Notes under the pieces: generated by a model | What the model was told of the DNA's origin: nothing | The model's input: only the letters and a program-made list of their open reading frames with translations | The model's database searches: none | From: Luidia sarsii | Taxonomy: Eukaryota > Echinodermata > Asteroidea > Paxillosida > Luidiidae | Assembly: GCA_949987565.1 (NCBI GenBank) | Contig: OX465111.1 | Location: 2,695,459 to 2,759,458, forward strand | Length of the DNA: 64,000 bases | Direction of reading: 5' to 3' | Shown: positions 56,101 through 64,000 of the stretch, in pieces | Numbering within the stretch: position 1 is the stretch's first letter | Layout of the letters: each line of letters begins with the position of its first letter | Translations under genes and position numbers: made by a program

Positions 56101-59100
56101 CGCGTGGCGTGCAGGTTTCGAAATACGCGCGCAGGAGACACTGAACAGCCAATCACCACACGCTAAACAGTTAGCGCGAAGGAACGCGCGCACGCCCGTG
56201 GAAAAACTACGATTGGTTGGCATCCCGCTTGCCCACCAATTTAGAAAAGCGCATGTGCCAGGTCCTATTTGCACATTTCATGGGAAAGGTCCATTAAAAT
56301 TGTCATTTCAAATCTGTTTTATAACCGCCGAACCAATTCTTGCGGCCGCCAACAAGCACCCCAGTTCATTAAAAAATGGGCTTCTTTGAATTTTCAGTTG
56401 ATAAGGACTAAGGAACGGCTTCAACTTATACAAGGGTGTTGTTGCTGTTGTTGCTATTGTCGTTGCTGCTGCTGTTGATATTGCTGTTGCTGCTACTGTT
56501 GTCGTTGTCGTTGTTGCTGCTGTTGTTTTTCAACTACATTTTTGACTCTTTTTTAGGGGGGGATAAATTGAAAAAAGGCAAAGAAAACTTTGACTGGGAC
56601 CGGGATTTGAACCAAAGACCTTTCCACATCCATATATTATCATCCATTGTTTAACATCGGGTGAGCTGTCAGGCCTGCTCATATCTTAACTGGGGCTAAG
56701 AACTGAGTCCTCTTTCCAAGTCGATTTCTGTAAGCATCGCCTTTGTATGCAGCAATGACCATAACCAATCAGCTAAGCTTGCAACGCAAAGTCATGATTA
56801 TGACCGACCAAACGCGCGGACCAAATAGACTATAGACTATATAGACGCGTACAAGCCAGATAAAAATGTAAAGGTTCAAACGGTGTAAGAACCAAGTGGA
56901 AGGTTTGCGGGGACATCACGCAACACATTTCCTTTGAGACGAGTGTGGCCATGAAAACACGTGTCACGGGATGTCAGCGCAAAACCTTCCACCTATGTAC
57001 ATGTACAAGTCAATCCGCTGCTAAAACACGCATTCTGTGACACCCTCAATGTGTTTTTGTTTTCACGATACGTTTCTTCCTCGGAACAGACAAAAAAACT
57101 CAACACATACCGACGGGCCATTGGTGCCCGTATACTCACTAAGGTGCTGAGTCTAGCATATGGTACTCGTTGGATCTGTCGTAGCACTGCTGCACCCCTG
57201 GGTCCCTCCACAAGCTGGTGACGGCATTCGCCAGCGGCCTAGTCACGTCGAACATGCCCTGCTCCACCACGTCGGCCCGAAATCTAAAAAACGATTCGTC
57301 CTTCTGCAAGAAACAAAAAAGGCGAGAGACTTAGAGGCGAGAGAGCTGTTTTCATCAATTCAAATTTCAAAGTGGAACTTTGCGGTGACAGCATGTAGTA
57401 CTTCTCTTTCAAGAAGGAGTGTGGCTCTGAAAAGAGCCTGTAACTCGACGTTTCGGGCAGTGCGTACTCTGCCCGTCGTCGAGTGTTAGGCCTATCTGAT
57501 TCTAATTTCGTTCAGAGATTCAGGATGATAAAGCAAAGTGCATGGTTTCAAATGGAGTCAAACAAATAAAGGAAAAACTGACTTGGGAACTTTTAAAACA
57601 TAATTATTGAACAAAAATGGCAAAGAAAACTTTGACTGGACCGGGACTTGAGCCCGAGACCTGGCCTATGGAATTATCAACGGAGACTACACCTTATTAA
57701 TGAGACACAAACCGGGAAACAGTCAAAGATAGATAAAGTGTAAAGGGACTATCTGCTAAGGGACTATGCTGGCGGAGTGATAATTATTTAGGGCGATAGT
57801 AATTTATACTCGCCCTTTAATCACTCCGCCAATATAGTCCCTTAGTAAATAGTCCCTTAGCATTATAATGGTCCCTTATATCGCATAATTATAGTCCCTT
57901 AACATTTTATCTCACTTTTACTCTTTCCCTTTCGATCTTTCCCCCTCTTCAGCCTTGTTTGTATGAATTTGAATTTAAGAGATCTCAAGATGATTAGGTC
58001 GAGTGTAAGGGCAGGGGTTTTAAACGGAGTCATCTATGAAAATCACACGGTCTACATGCAAACAGCTCGATCCGTGATCAAAGGGTTGTTTTTCATCAAT
58101 TTGAATTTCAGAGATTAGGGAGGATAAGGCTAAGTGTATGGTTCTCAATTTAATCTTATAGGCGAAGATCGCATGCCTTTCAGCAAGTTGCAAATAGGCC
58201 GATCCTTTATCAAAGAGGGATTGCTTGTATCAATTTGAATTTCTGAGATCTATATATATAAGAAGGTGAGGGAAAGCGTCTGTTCATATAAAAATCAAAT
58301 TGTTTACGCTTTTTTTCTGAGTAGAAACCACAGTCCTTATAATCAAAGGAGATTGCTTTTTACCGATTTCAATTCCAGAGATCTCCGAGGATGATAAAGC
58401 AACGGGTATGGGATTAAGAGAAGCTTTCCACGAAGAACACACCCCTTTTAATAAAATGAAAACGTACACTTTTTGCAAAGTGTCAAATTTCCGGACATTC
58501 CACCGTTTTAGAGAAAAGATGAAATTGGTATGGATTTTCAACGATCGTCCGCGGAAATAACCAAAACATTTTTACAAATACAACCCTCTAGGCCCTTAGC
58601 CTATGTGTGAAAAAAATGCTTATAAGTTCGTTTCCACTGATTTCCAATGATAATTAGTTGACGGATTGGGACGAAACATAGGCCTATGCAGATGTGTTAT
58701 TTCATATACCGGTATATGCTGCTGGGTTATGTATGCAATTCTTCAATACCTTCGCAAATGTTGTACCCTACTGTTAACATTTACGCCTACGGCGGCCGCC
58801 GTGTTTACGCTCTTTGTATGCGACTATACGTCCACTGCGAGTGAATCCTTACCAACGTGAAGTGTAATCATTCTTTAATCGTTTGTTTGAACAGACAGGG
58901 GTTTTTCCACGTTGGAAGCCAGCGACACCGAGTACAGTATCATGACAATCACGTTCGCTCACTGCAGCGTACGGGCGTATAGTGTATGCAGTTCTATTGT
59001 GCCTGATTTCCCTTGATTACACCATGGCTCGTCGAATTAACGTTACGATTTTACGTAACACGCATAGAGGTACTACAAACTCAGAATCTTCAGACGGAGA

Positions 59101-60946
59101 TGATTCAGATGTTCACATGAAAAGCCAGGTTATAGTAATAAAGTTGCCGAAATCTTGAATTATTATCGCGGATTGACCGTGACCGTCGACAATAACCTTA
59201 AAGCGATACCTATACAATATTTTGAGATATTCTCATGTGAATAAAATGAGAGCAAAATCAGTTAAACTTTACTTTAGTTTCGAAAAAATGGCGACGTATA
59301 GGAACGCAAATTCTGGAACGCATGGACTGCAAAGGGTTTGTGTATTGCAATTTGAATTTCAAAGAACTAGGATGATCAGTAATATAGAAGCGTCGGTGCT
59401 ATCAAAGACATGTCCATCTAAAATGTAAATATTTATTGAGATCGCACTCTCAGTTCGTTGCTTATCAAGGAATTTCTATTCATACTCATCTTAATTCAGT
59501 CGCTCAAGGTTAAGAAGGAAAGTCTCTTTTTTTTTAAACGGAATAATCTACGAAGACGACACACCAGTTGATAAGATTATTTTACAAAAACAACTCGATC
59601 CTAAGTCCAACGTTAGGCGTGATGTTCGCGCAATATCCTCACATTCTAAGACAACCGTACATAACCGTACATAACATCGAATATCACTCGGACTATATTA
59701 TTTGGTAGGCCTATACTTGTTTGTAAGTAGATTATGAAAAATAAAGCAGGTCACTCAAGACGCTGGTTCAAGATCCGGGCGTTTGAAGCTAGAGTCAAAC
59801 GGTGATCAATCTTTCATAGAATAGGCCTAATATTAGGTTTCATCTGGTAATCTAATTCGGCGATAAAGTTTGTGAACCATCGCCGGGCAGCTCATTTTTT
59901 TCCCATGACGGGAAAGGCTACGATTAGCATAAAGGCGCGCTATTGGTTGCATTTTGTCTACGCATGGTGAATAATTCATGAAAATCATTCCACTTACCCT
60001 CTCAGATCTTGATTTAAGTACATGTATGGTGTACATGTACATGTATGTGTAGGTCTATACAGTGTAGGCCTACATAATGTAACTACAGTGTATACTACAC
60101 CACAAGCGTGTACTATATGTCCGTGCGAAAAAATATCATGAATAATTCGACATGTCTGGATAAAATACAACCAATAGCACGCGTTTATGTTAATGGTGGC
60201 CTTTCCAATCCTGGGAAAAAAATACGTTGATTTCTCAGTGGGCGCACTTGAGTGGGTCGGATTTCTGCTGATATCAAAAAACAACGGGCATCGTGTTGGC
60301 CATTGGGATTCGTAATCATATAGGGCCTAGTGTTTGTGCGTGGTTAATGCTATAGTGCTGTTCTACGGGGATTTCTTGTGATTCGAGTGCCCTCTTTCGA
60401 TCGACGTGTTTTGACGTGTAACCACACTCTCTGCTTCCACCCCTATACTCTCTGCCTGCGTCAATGATGTGCAACTGAAAGCCATACTCCCAAAGCTTGT
60501 CAGATTCCTTGCCCAAACAGAGTTATCTTCGAGTCAATTGTAACTCAAGCTTTCGATACCGTCAGCGAAGAAGACTATTGGTGGTTTAATTTGTTCTTGA
60601 GGGTGTTATTATTTTCTGCACTCTCGTTAAACTTTCTCGTCTCACTTTCTCTTTAAGGCTGTCCACGTTTTTGCTTTCTTTATTGGATAGCTCTTCCTGG
60701 TTTTACACTAGTTTTTTTGGAATGCGCCTTTCATCACCTCGATGAAAAGTTCGCACTGTAAATTCAAACATTAAAAAGAAGGTAGGGACTGTATAGGGGC
60801 TTACCTTCCGCATGGGGTCGCTGTAGTGAATGTCCAAGGAGGACATGGCGTCCAGGATTGCTCGCACGCCACTTATCAGGTTGGATATGATCACCATCTT
60901 GTAGGCCACCCGCTCGCTCTCACTGAAGGCGGAGTGATGGATCAGC
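49992..60946 (-). CDS. Heterotrimeric G-protein alpha subunit, 3' six exons (N-terminus missing)
   Basis: Minus-strand exons 60946-60805, 57303-57140, 55355-55227, 51896-51767, 50977-50824 and 50179-49992 join in frame to 301 residues plus a stop. G-alpha proteins bind GTP and relay receptor signals at the inner plasma membrane. Seen motifs: linker 3 with RSRLQTTG (arginine finger and Mg-binding Thr), switch [19 protein letters not shown] with the catalytic Gln, NKCD (the NKxD guanine motif), and FTTAID (the TCAT equivalent). The P-loop GAGESGKS exon or exons, about 50 residues, were not found up to 64000. The helix 5 segment NVQFVFDAV resembles the Gi class, while HHFTTAID resembles G12/13. 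The end ATVGMF fits no standard class and lacks the Cys at position -4 that pertussis toxin modifies. Class is unassigned; a Gv-type or Gi-derived protein is possible. Confidence 0.93.
50200..50715 (+). repeat. Clustered dispersed-repeat copies in the last G-alpha intron
   Basis: Five or six partial copies follow one another, each with gcatggtgggaat-like, gtttgcggtgacaccatg and gagtatgataagattggaa words. The cluster ends aagagctggtaactcaatgt and ctctgcccgtagtcagga. It fills nearly the whole intron between the last two exons. Confidence 0.85.
50824..50977 (-). CDS. G-alpha exon with NKxD motif
   Basis: It encodes [20 protein letters not shown], then [14 protein letters not shown] and on to FFKAYTG. 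NKCD gives guanine specificity, with Cys where Lys is more common. Acceptor cacctgcag, donor gtaaga. Confidence 0.94.
51128..51590. repeat. 18-bp minisatellite (AGCCACTGGTTCCCAAAG) in a G-alpha intron
   Basis: More than 20 copies of an 18-bp unit, reading as a six-residue repeat (RATGSQ) in one plus frame. It ends with 19-bp units like those at 49400-49935, so the two arrays share an origin. Confidence 0.93.
51767..51896 (-). CDS. G-alpha exon with switch II
   Basis: It encodes [20 protein letters not shown] and on to [19 protein letters not shown] contains the catalytic Gln and Mg/phosphate contacts. Acceptor ccaccgtgcag, donor gtaggg. Confidence 0.96.
51897..55226. other. Large G-alpha intron, mostly unique sequence
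   Basis: No exon was recognised. It contains a hairpin-family fragment at 52889-52940 (gttgcaaactgcttactgac), CT-rich sequence at about 53330-53400 and a 17-base G run at 53619-53635. Open frames near 54.2-54.6 and 54.6-55.1 kb lack motifs and are probably chance. Confidence 0.55.
53619..53635 (+). repeat. Poly(G) run of 17
   Basis: An uninterrupted G homopolymer preceded by gatgcgga. Its length is prone to sequencing error. Confidence 0.9.
55227..55355 (-). CDS. G-alpha exon with switch I
   Basis: It encodes [20 protein letters not shown], then [15 protein letters not shown] and LNFR. R.QTTG carries the catalytic arginine and the Mg-coordinating threonine. DWIPT has Trp where Tyr is usual. 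Acceptor tttttggcag, donor gtaaag. Confidence 0.95.
55540..55750. repeat. Two copies of a GTCGAGGAG...CTCGAC unit, about 141 bp apart
   Basis: gatgtttgcgtcgaggagaa followed by tgtaatt recurs at about 55550 and 55691. Each copy ends in tcgacgta some 45 bp later, so each can pair with itself. A related word (gcgtggaggagaatgtaatt) occurs near 47700. Confidence 0.7.
55855..55963. repeat. Hairpin element resembling two inverted units of the 37-bp satellite
   Basis: The left arm ctcaaaagttcgagggcctg and on to agacctttctc is inverted in the right arm, gagaaaggtcctgcgatgat and on to aacttttgag, around ctttgcc. Each arm follows the satellite unit almost word for word: ggcc[t/c]ga[c/t]g, ttcgatcct, agcaggacctttctca. 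Upstream gttgcaaactgctcactgac is shared with truncated copies at about 32952 and 52889. Confidence 0.8.
56028..56294. mobile_element. MITE with ATGGAC...GTCCAT ends and TA flanks
   Basis: The left end atggacttttcccatgaaat mirrors the right end atttcatgggaaaggtccat, and TA flanks both sides as in Tc1/mariner-type insertions. The long inverted arms include aattggttgg and gattggttgg words. It is the same family as the nested copy at 31484-31723. Confidence 0.85.
56432..56527 (+). repeat. (TTG/CTG)n microsatellite
   Basis: An imperfect run of ttgttgctg triplets about 95 bp long in a G-alpha intron. The leucine-rich frame is a by-product. Confidence 0.93.
56885..56975 (+). repeat. Dispersed repeat copy (5' part)
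   Basis: It contains aaccaagtggaaggtttgcg and tttgagacgagtgtggccat, a diverged member of the family at 43705. Confidence 0.7.
57140..57303 (-). CDS. G-alpha exon, helical domain
   Basis: It encodes [20 protein letters not shown], then [17 protein letters not shown] and LDSAPY. LW.DPG.Q.CYDR..EY..LDSA is a G-alpha signature. Acceptor tttcttgcag, donor gtgagt. Confidence 0.95.
57368..57487 (+). repeat. Dispersed repeat copy
   Basis: It contains tctttcaagaaggagtgtgg, ctctgaaaagagcctg and cagtgcgtactctgcccgtc, a well-preserved copy close to the 50-bp minisatellite unit at 38171. Confidence 0.85.
57730..57914. mobile_element. MITE with nested AGTCCCTTA inverted repeats
   Basis: The outer ends agataaagtgtaaagggact and agtcccttaacattttatct pair. 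Inside, a second hairpin pairs gggactatgctggcggagtg with cactccgccaatatagtccc. The word agtccctta or its complement occurs six times or so. Confidence 0.85.
59895..60222. mobile_element. MITE with about 85-bp inverted arms
   Basis: The left arm tttttttcccatgacgggaa, then gcgctattggttgc and aataattcatga, is mirrored by tcatgaataattcgacatgt, gcaaccaatag-type sequence and ctgggaaaaaaa. The loop contains tacatgtacatgtatg. Confidence 0.85.
60805..60946 (-). CDS. G-alpha first visible exon
   Basis: It begins with the third base of a codon and encodes [20 protein letters not shown], then [17 protein letters not shown] and DPMRK. It corresponds to the end of helix 1 and the start of the helical domain (IIH..GFSE.ER..YK). 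Acceptor ccattgcag, donor gtaagc. Confidence 0.93.
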
Positions 60947-60994
60947 CTGCAATGGGGCAAGAAGCCAACAGTGAACGGGGCGCACTATCTGAAT

Positions 60995-61330
60995 CCTGAC
61001 CTCGTCCGGGGGTCACCGCTGGGTATGACCCGATGCAGAGTCAGTGCTGGGTCAGGGCCTTGATCCCGACCTAGGTATGACAGGATGCAGGGTCAGTGGC
61101 CAGTGCTGGTTCAGTGTCTTGATCCTGACCAAGATATGACCCGATGTAGGGTCAGCGGCCAGTGCTGGGTCAGCGCCTGGTCCCGATCTAGGTATGACCC
61201 GATGCGGGATCAGTGCTGGGTCAGCGCCTTGATCCTGACCTGGGTATGACCCGATGCAGGGTCAGCGGCCAGTGCTGGGTCAGTGTCTTGATCCTGACTT
61301 AGGTATGACCCGATACAGGGTCAGTGCCTT
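60995..61330. repeat. 52-59-bp minisatellite next to a G-alpha exon
   Basis: Six units share ggtatgacccgatgcagggt, cagtgctgggtcag and cttgatcctgacc, with tatgac at about 61024, 61076, 61135, 61193, 61245 and 61303. It begins about 50 bp upstream of the splice acceptor of the 60946 exon. Confidence 0.9.
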
Positions 61331-63504
61331 GTCCGGGTCGGCGCCCCGACACGTGTCGTTATAATAAGCAAATTCGTCACCACCAACTGAAGCCCTATAG
61401 ACCTATAGGACGTAAAGACAGAGCCTGGATGCTGCTATTCAAGATCACTCGATTCCCCACTCACTCGATTCCCCCGTTTAAACCCTATACAGCATTCATT
61501 GTAGTTAGGACAGATAGGACATTCAAGCAAGCAACCAGGCTCTTTGCCTTATCTCACCCACACACTCTATCTGTCCCAAGGTGTAGAACGGAGAGGTATC
61601 GGAAGGGCTTGTTCCGTAGAAAAAATAATGCCCCCCCAAAAAACGTTACGGTTTATGCACCAGCCTGTAGGCCTATGTGTAAGAAATTTGTCGATGTTTG
61701 AGTACAGCATCTCGGACCGTAAGATTTCAACATGAGGAATCTAACATGACCATCTACGAGCTGCGTAAATTAGAGGGAAATCTGTGGACATCGACTTTTT
61801 CCGATCTTCCCAATGTTGTATTGGACCGGTAGTCGGGTCTTATGGGAGTGTCTATATAATCTCATCTGTCTCTGCTTGCTATCACGAATGACGTGTGAGT
61901 AACCGGACACCCAAGGTAGAGAGGCGATCGGATCGGATGTGCGGCCAATCATCAGCCAACAGCCCATCTCCCCAATAATAATCTACTAATAATATTTCAT
62001 TAATCTATAGGCCTATTGCGCTCATTCAATAGAATTGTTCAAAAGCGCATCCCAATTAAGATAATCACATGCGAACCCTCAAAGAGCCGGGGCGGATTCC
62101 GCTCCCTTCTGCGTGTTGAAGTTTTATGACTTTTTGGCAGCTTATTAGGTATACAGTCTGACACCAAATTTATTAAAATTGGAGGTGCCGTTCTCTGACA
62201 GTGAATATTTTTCATGGCCATGGCCAGTGTAGTTTGATGGATTTGTTACTACATAAAAACATATAGCATCCGAAGTACAGAGTATTTTTTTAAGGAATTC
62301 TTTTGCAAAATTACCAGTAGCTCATTACTATTGCTGTATGCAATTGTTGGTTCTTCGTGTTACTTTATCATTATAAAATTAATCCAAACACTGCAAGCAG
62401 ATTCTTTGATATGGGAAATTCAATAAAAAACACTGAACAGATGAAAAAAGGGAAATAAATGGAATCGTGAATAATTAACGAGCTATGATAAGACAAAACA
62501 TTAATCTATTCAAATAAAATTGTACTCCCATGTTCATTATGTAATTCACTATTACCCTGCCAAATATTATTTGAATTCATCATTGAAGATTGAAGGGCCG
62601 AGATCTGAGGGGGGAGGAGGGGGGTTGGAATCCGGAATTGAGGGCTTAAGGGAAACAGGATATACACAAGATACAATCAAACCAACCCCACATTAATATA
62701 CAGCAGGCATTATAAATTGAGGTCTAGCAAATCAATCAAGCAAATTTAATGAAAAGTTTTTGAAAAGAAGACGTGCCTTCAGCATCGAGTTAAAAACATC
62801 AAGGCTAGCAGCGCTCCTAATGGAATTATTCCGAAGACTGCACTGAACTCAAGGCTCTATCCCCATGATTGAGTACCCCAACAGTACTCAAGGCAAGCCC
62901 AAAGGGTATACGTACAGTGTACTTCAGAAAAAAATGGGGGGAAAAGGCAGAGAATTCGCAGCCGTAACCAAGGGGATGGCTGTAATTATTGCGTTGGGCC
63001 CGGGACAACCACATGCAGGCCATCAGGTATCGTTATGGATGTCACAAACAAGGATATATCTGCCCCCCCCCAAAAAAAAAAAAAAAAAACAACAACAAAA
63101 AAACAGCAAATTTATTTTCAGTCACTGACCCTTGCTCGGGGCCGGATTTTTTTTTCTTCGTCCATTTGGGTCGGGGTAAGACTCGCTTCACACCCATTCT
63201 CCTATAATCCCGAGTGATGAAAAACGGGCACTAATAATTGACGGTAAGTGTCGGAGGCGAGCGAAGACGGCCGGGTTTCCATTACCCAATGGCGTCCTTG
63301 TGAGTCTATCAACGAAATTCGCCCAAGAGAGAGAGGAAAACACCCGCTCGATAAAAAAAAAAGAACAGGAGTTGGAAATAAAGCCTACGCTAAATAATTG
63401 ATCATTCGAATACACGCCTGGAATTTTTAACGAAGAACGAAGACGAAGAAAACGAACGAAGAACGAAAACTACATTTTCGAATAAAAAAAAACCCCGATA
63501 AGAC

Positions 63505-63640
63505 TTAAGGTTTGCATGGTGGAAAAACTTAGTGGAATGTTTGCGGAGACACCGTGTATTTCTTCTCTTTCAAGAAGTGTGGCCCTGAAAAGAGCCAGTA
63601 ACTCAACGTTTCGGGTAGTGTGTACTCTGCCGTTGGCAAA
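63505..63640 (+). repeat. Dispersed repeat copy
   Basis: It contains gtttgcatggtggaaaaact, ctctttcaagaagtgtggcc and agagccagtaactcaacgtt, then gtgtactctgccgt. A member of the family at 43705. Confidence 0.85.
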
Positions 63641-63840
63641 GAAAGCTTTGACGGGAACGGGACTTGAACCCGAGACCTCTGGTTTTGCGTACCAGCGATC
63701 TTACCATCTGAGGTATCCAGCTCTTAGATGGCGGCCTTCCCAAAATAATAGTCAACAAGTCCTTGCCGGGGGTGGGGGCGCCAGTCAGAAGCATGCAACA
63801 AATAACTGCCGTGTATCTGCAGGGATCAGACCCCCGCTTC
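63636..63840 (-). repeat. tRNA-derived SINE-like element
   Basis: On the minus strand it reads agctggatacctcagatggt (A-box-like), then agaggtctcgggttcaagtc (B-box-like), then gtcaaagctttctttgcc. It is the second long copy of the element at 42105, sharing the gccagtcagaagca flank. Confidence 0.75.
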
Positions 63841-64000
63841 CATGATGCGGTAAGCGTTACATGTGGCCAAAGACAGGATCGAATGGAACGATATCGTTGA
63901 AGTCTGATGTCTGAGACGGGATGATGAGCACTATATATACCAGTATTCGTCCTCTATGCGAAATTTGGCCTCGTGGGAGGATCGACGGCTTTGCATATAG

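Larger units (their letters stand above)
61331..64000. other. Upstream or intronic G-alpha sequence
   Basis: No GAGESGKS-coding exon was seen on the minus strand, so the first exons lie beyond the window. A half-copy of the element at 44631-45000 is present at about 61645-61835. An AT-rich stretch (62260-62580) and homopolymer runs (63065-63085) follow, and then two repeats listed separately. Confidence 0.55.

Overview
The window looks like the nuclear genome of a marine invertebrate deuterostome, most likely an echinoderm. The genes are split into many short exons with GT/AG junctions. Introns and spacers are full of short inverted-repeat elements, tRNA-like repeats, minisatellites and the palindromic word ACATGTACATGT. 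The lineage is an inference from repeat style and from protein families shared with animals; no bacterial, phage, organelle or rRNA signal was seen.

Region 1 (1 to about 23,512) is one uninterrupted satellite array with a 37-bp unit, roughly 635 copies. It flips strand 21 times at recurring junctions, carries kilobase-scale higher-order duplications and runs off the left edge. Region 2 (about 23,665 to 29,970, minus strand) is the 5' part of a PHYHD1-type phytanoyl-CoA dioxygenase-domain gene: six exons, with the C-terminal third absent because the satellite starts about 150 bp past the last visible exon. Region 3 (29,971-36,498) is the spacer between divergently oriented genes, built mostly of MITE-like elements and a tandem repeat of about 120 bp.

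Region 4 (36,499-45,330, plus strand) is a complete 11-exon flavin amine oxidase-like gene of 463 codons. Its introns hold a minisatellite of donor-like units, a 50-bp minisatellite of acceptor-like units and two long polypurine tracts. Several residues typical of monoamine oxidases are replaced. Region 5 (45,331-49,991) is the tail-to-tail spacer. Region 6 (49,992-60,946, minus strand) holds the last six coding exons of a heterotrimeric G-protein alpha subunit. Its 5' exon or exons with the P-loop lie beyond the visible part, and its C-terminus does not match a standard class. Region 7 (60,947-64,000) is upstream or intronic sequence of that gene, with a minisatellite and a tRNA-like repeat.

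The three genes (a 2-oxoglutarate/Fe(II) oxygenase, a flavin oxidase and a signalling GTPase) have no evident shared pathway. The most unusual content is the repeats: the 37-bp satellite resembles one arm of a dispersed hairpin element, a copy of which lies at 55,855-55,963, and the 50-bp intronic minisatellite resembles part of another dispersed family in this window. Exon limits were read by eye from splice signals, reading phase and remembered family similarity; no alignment was run.
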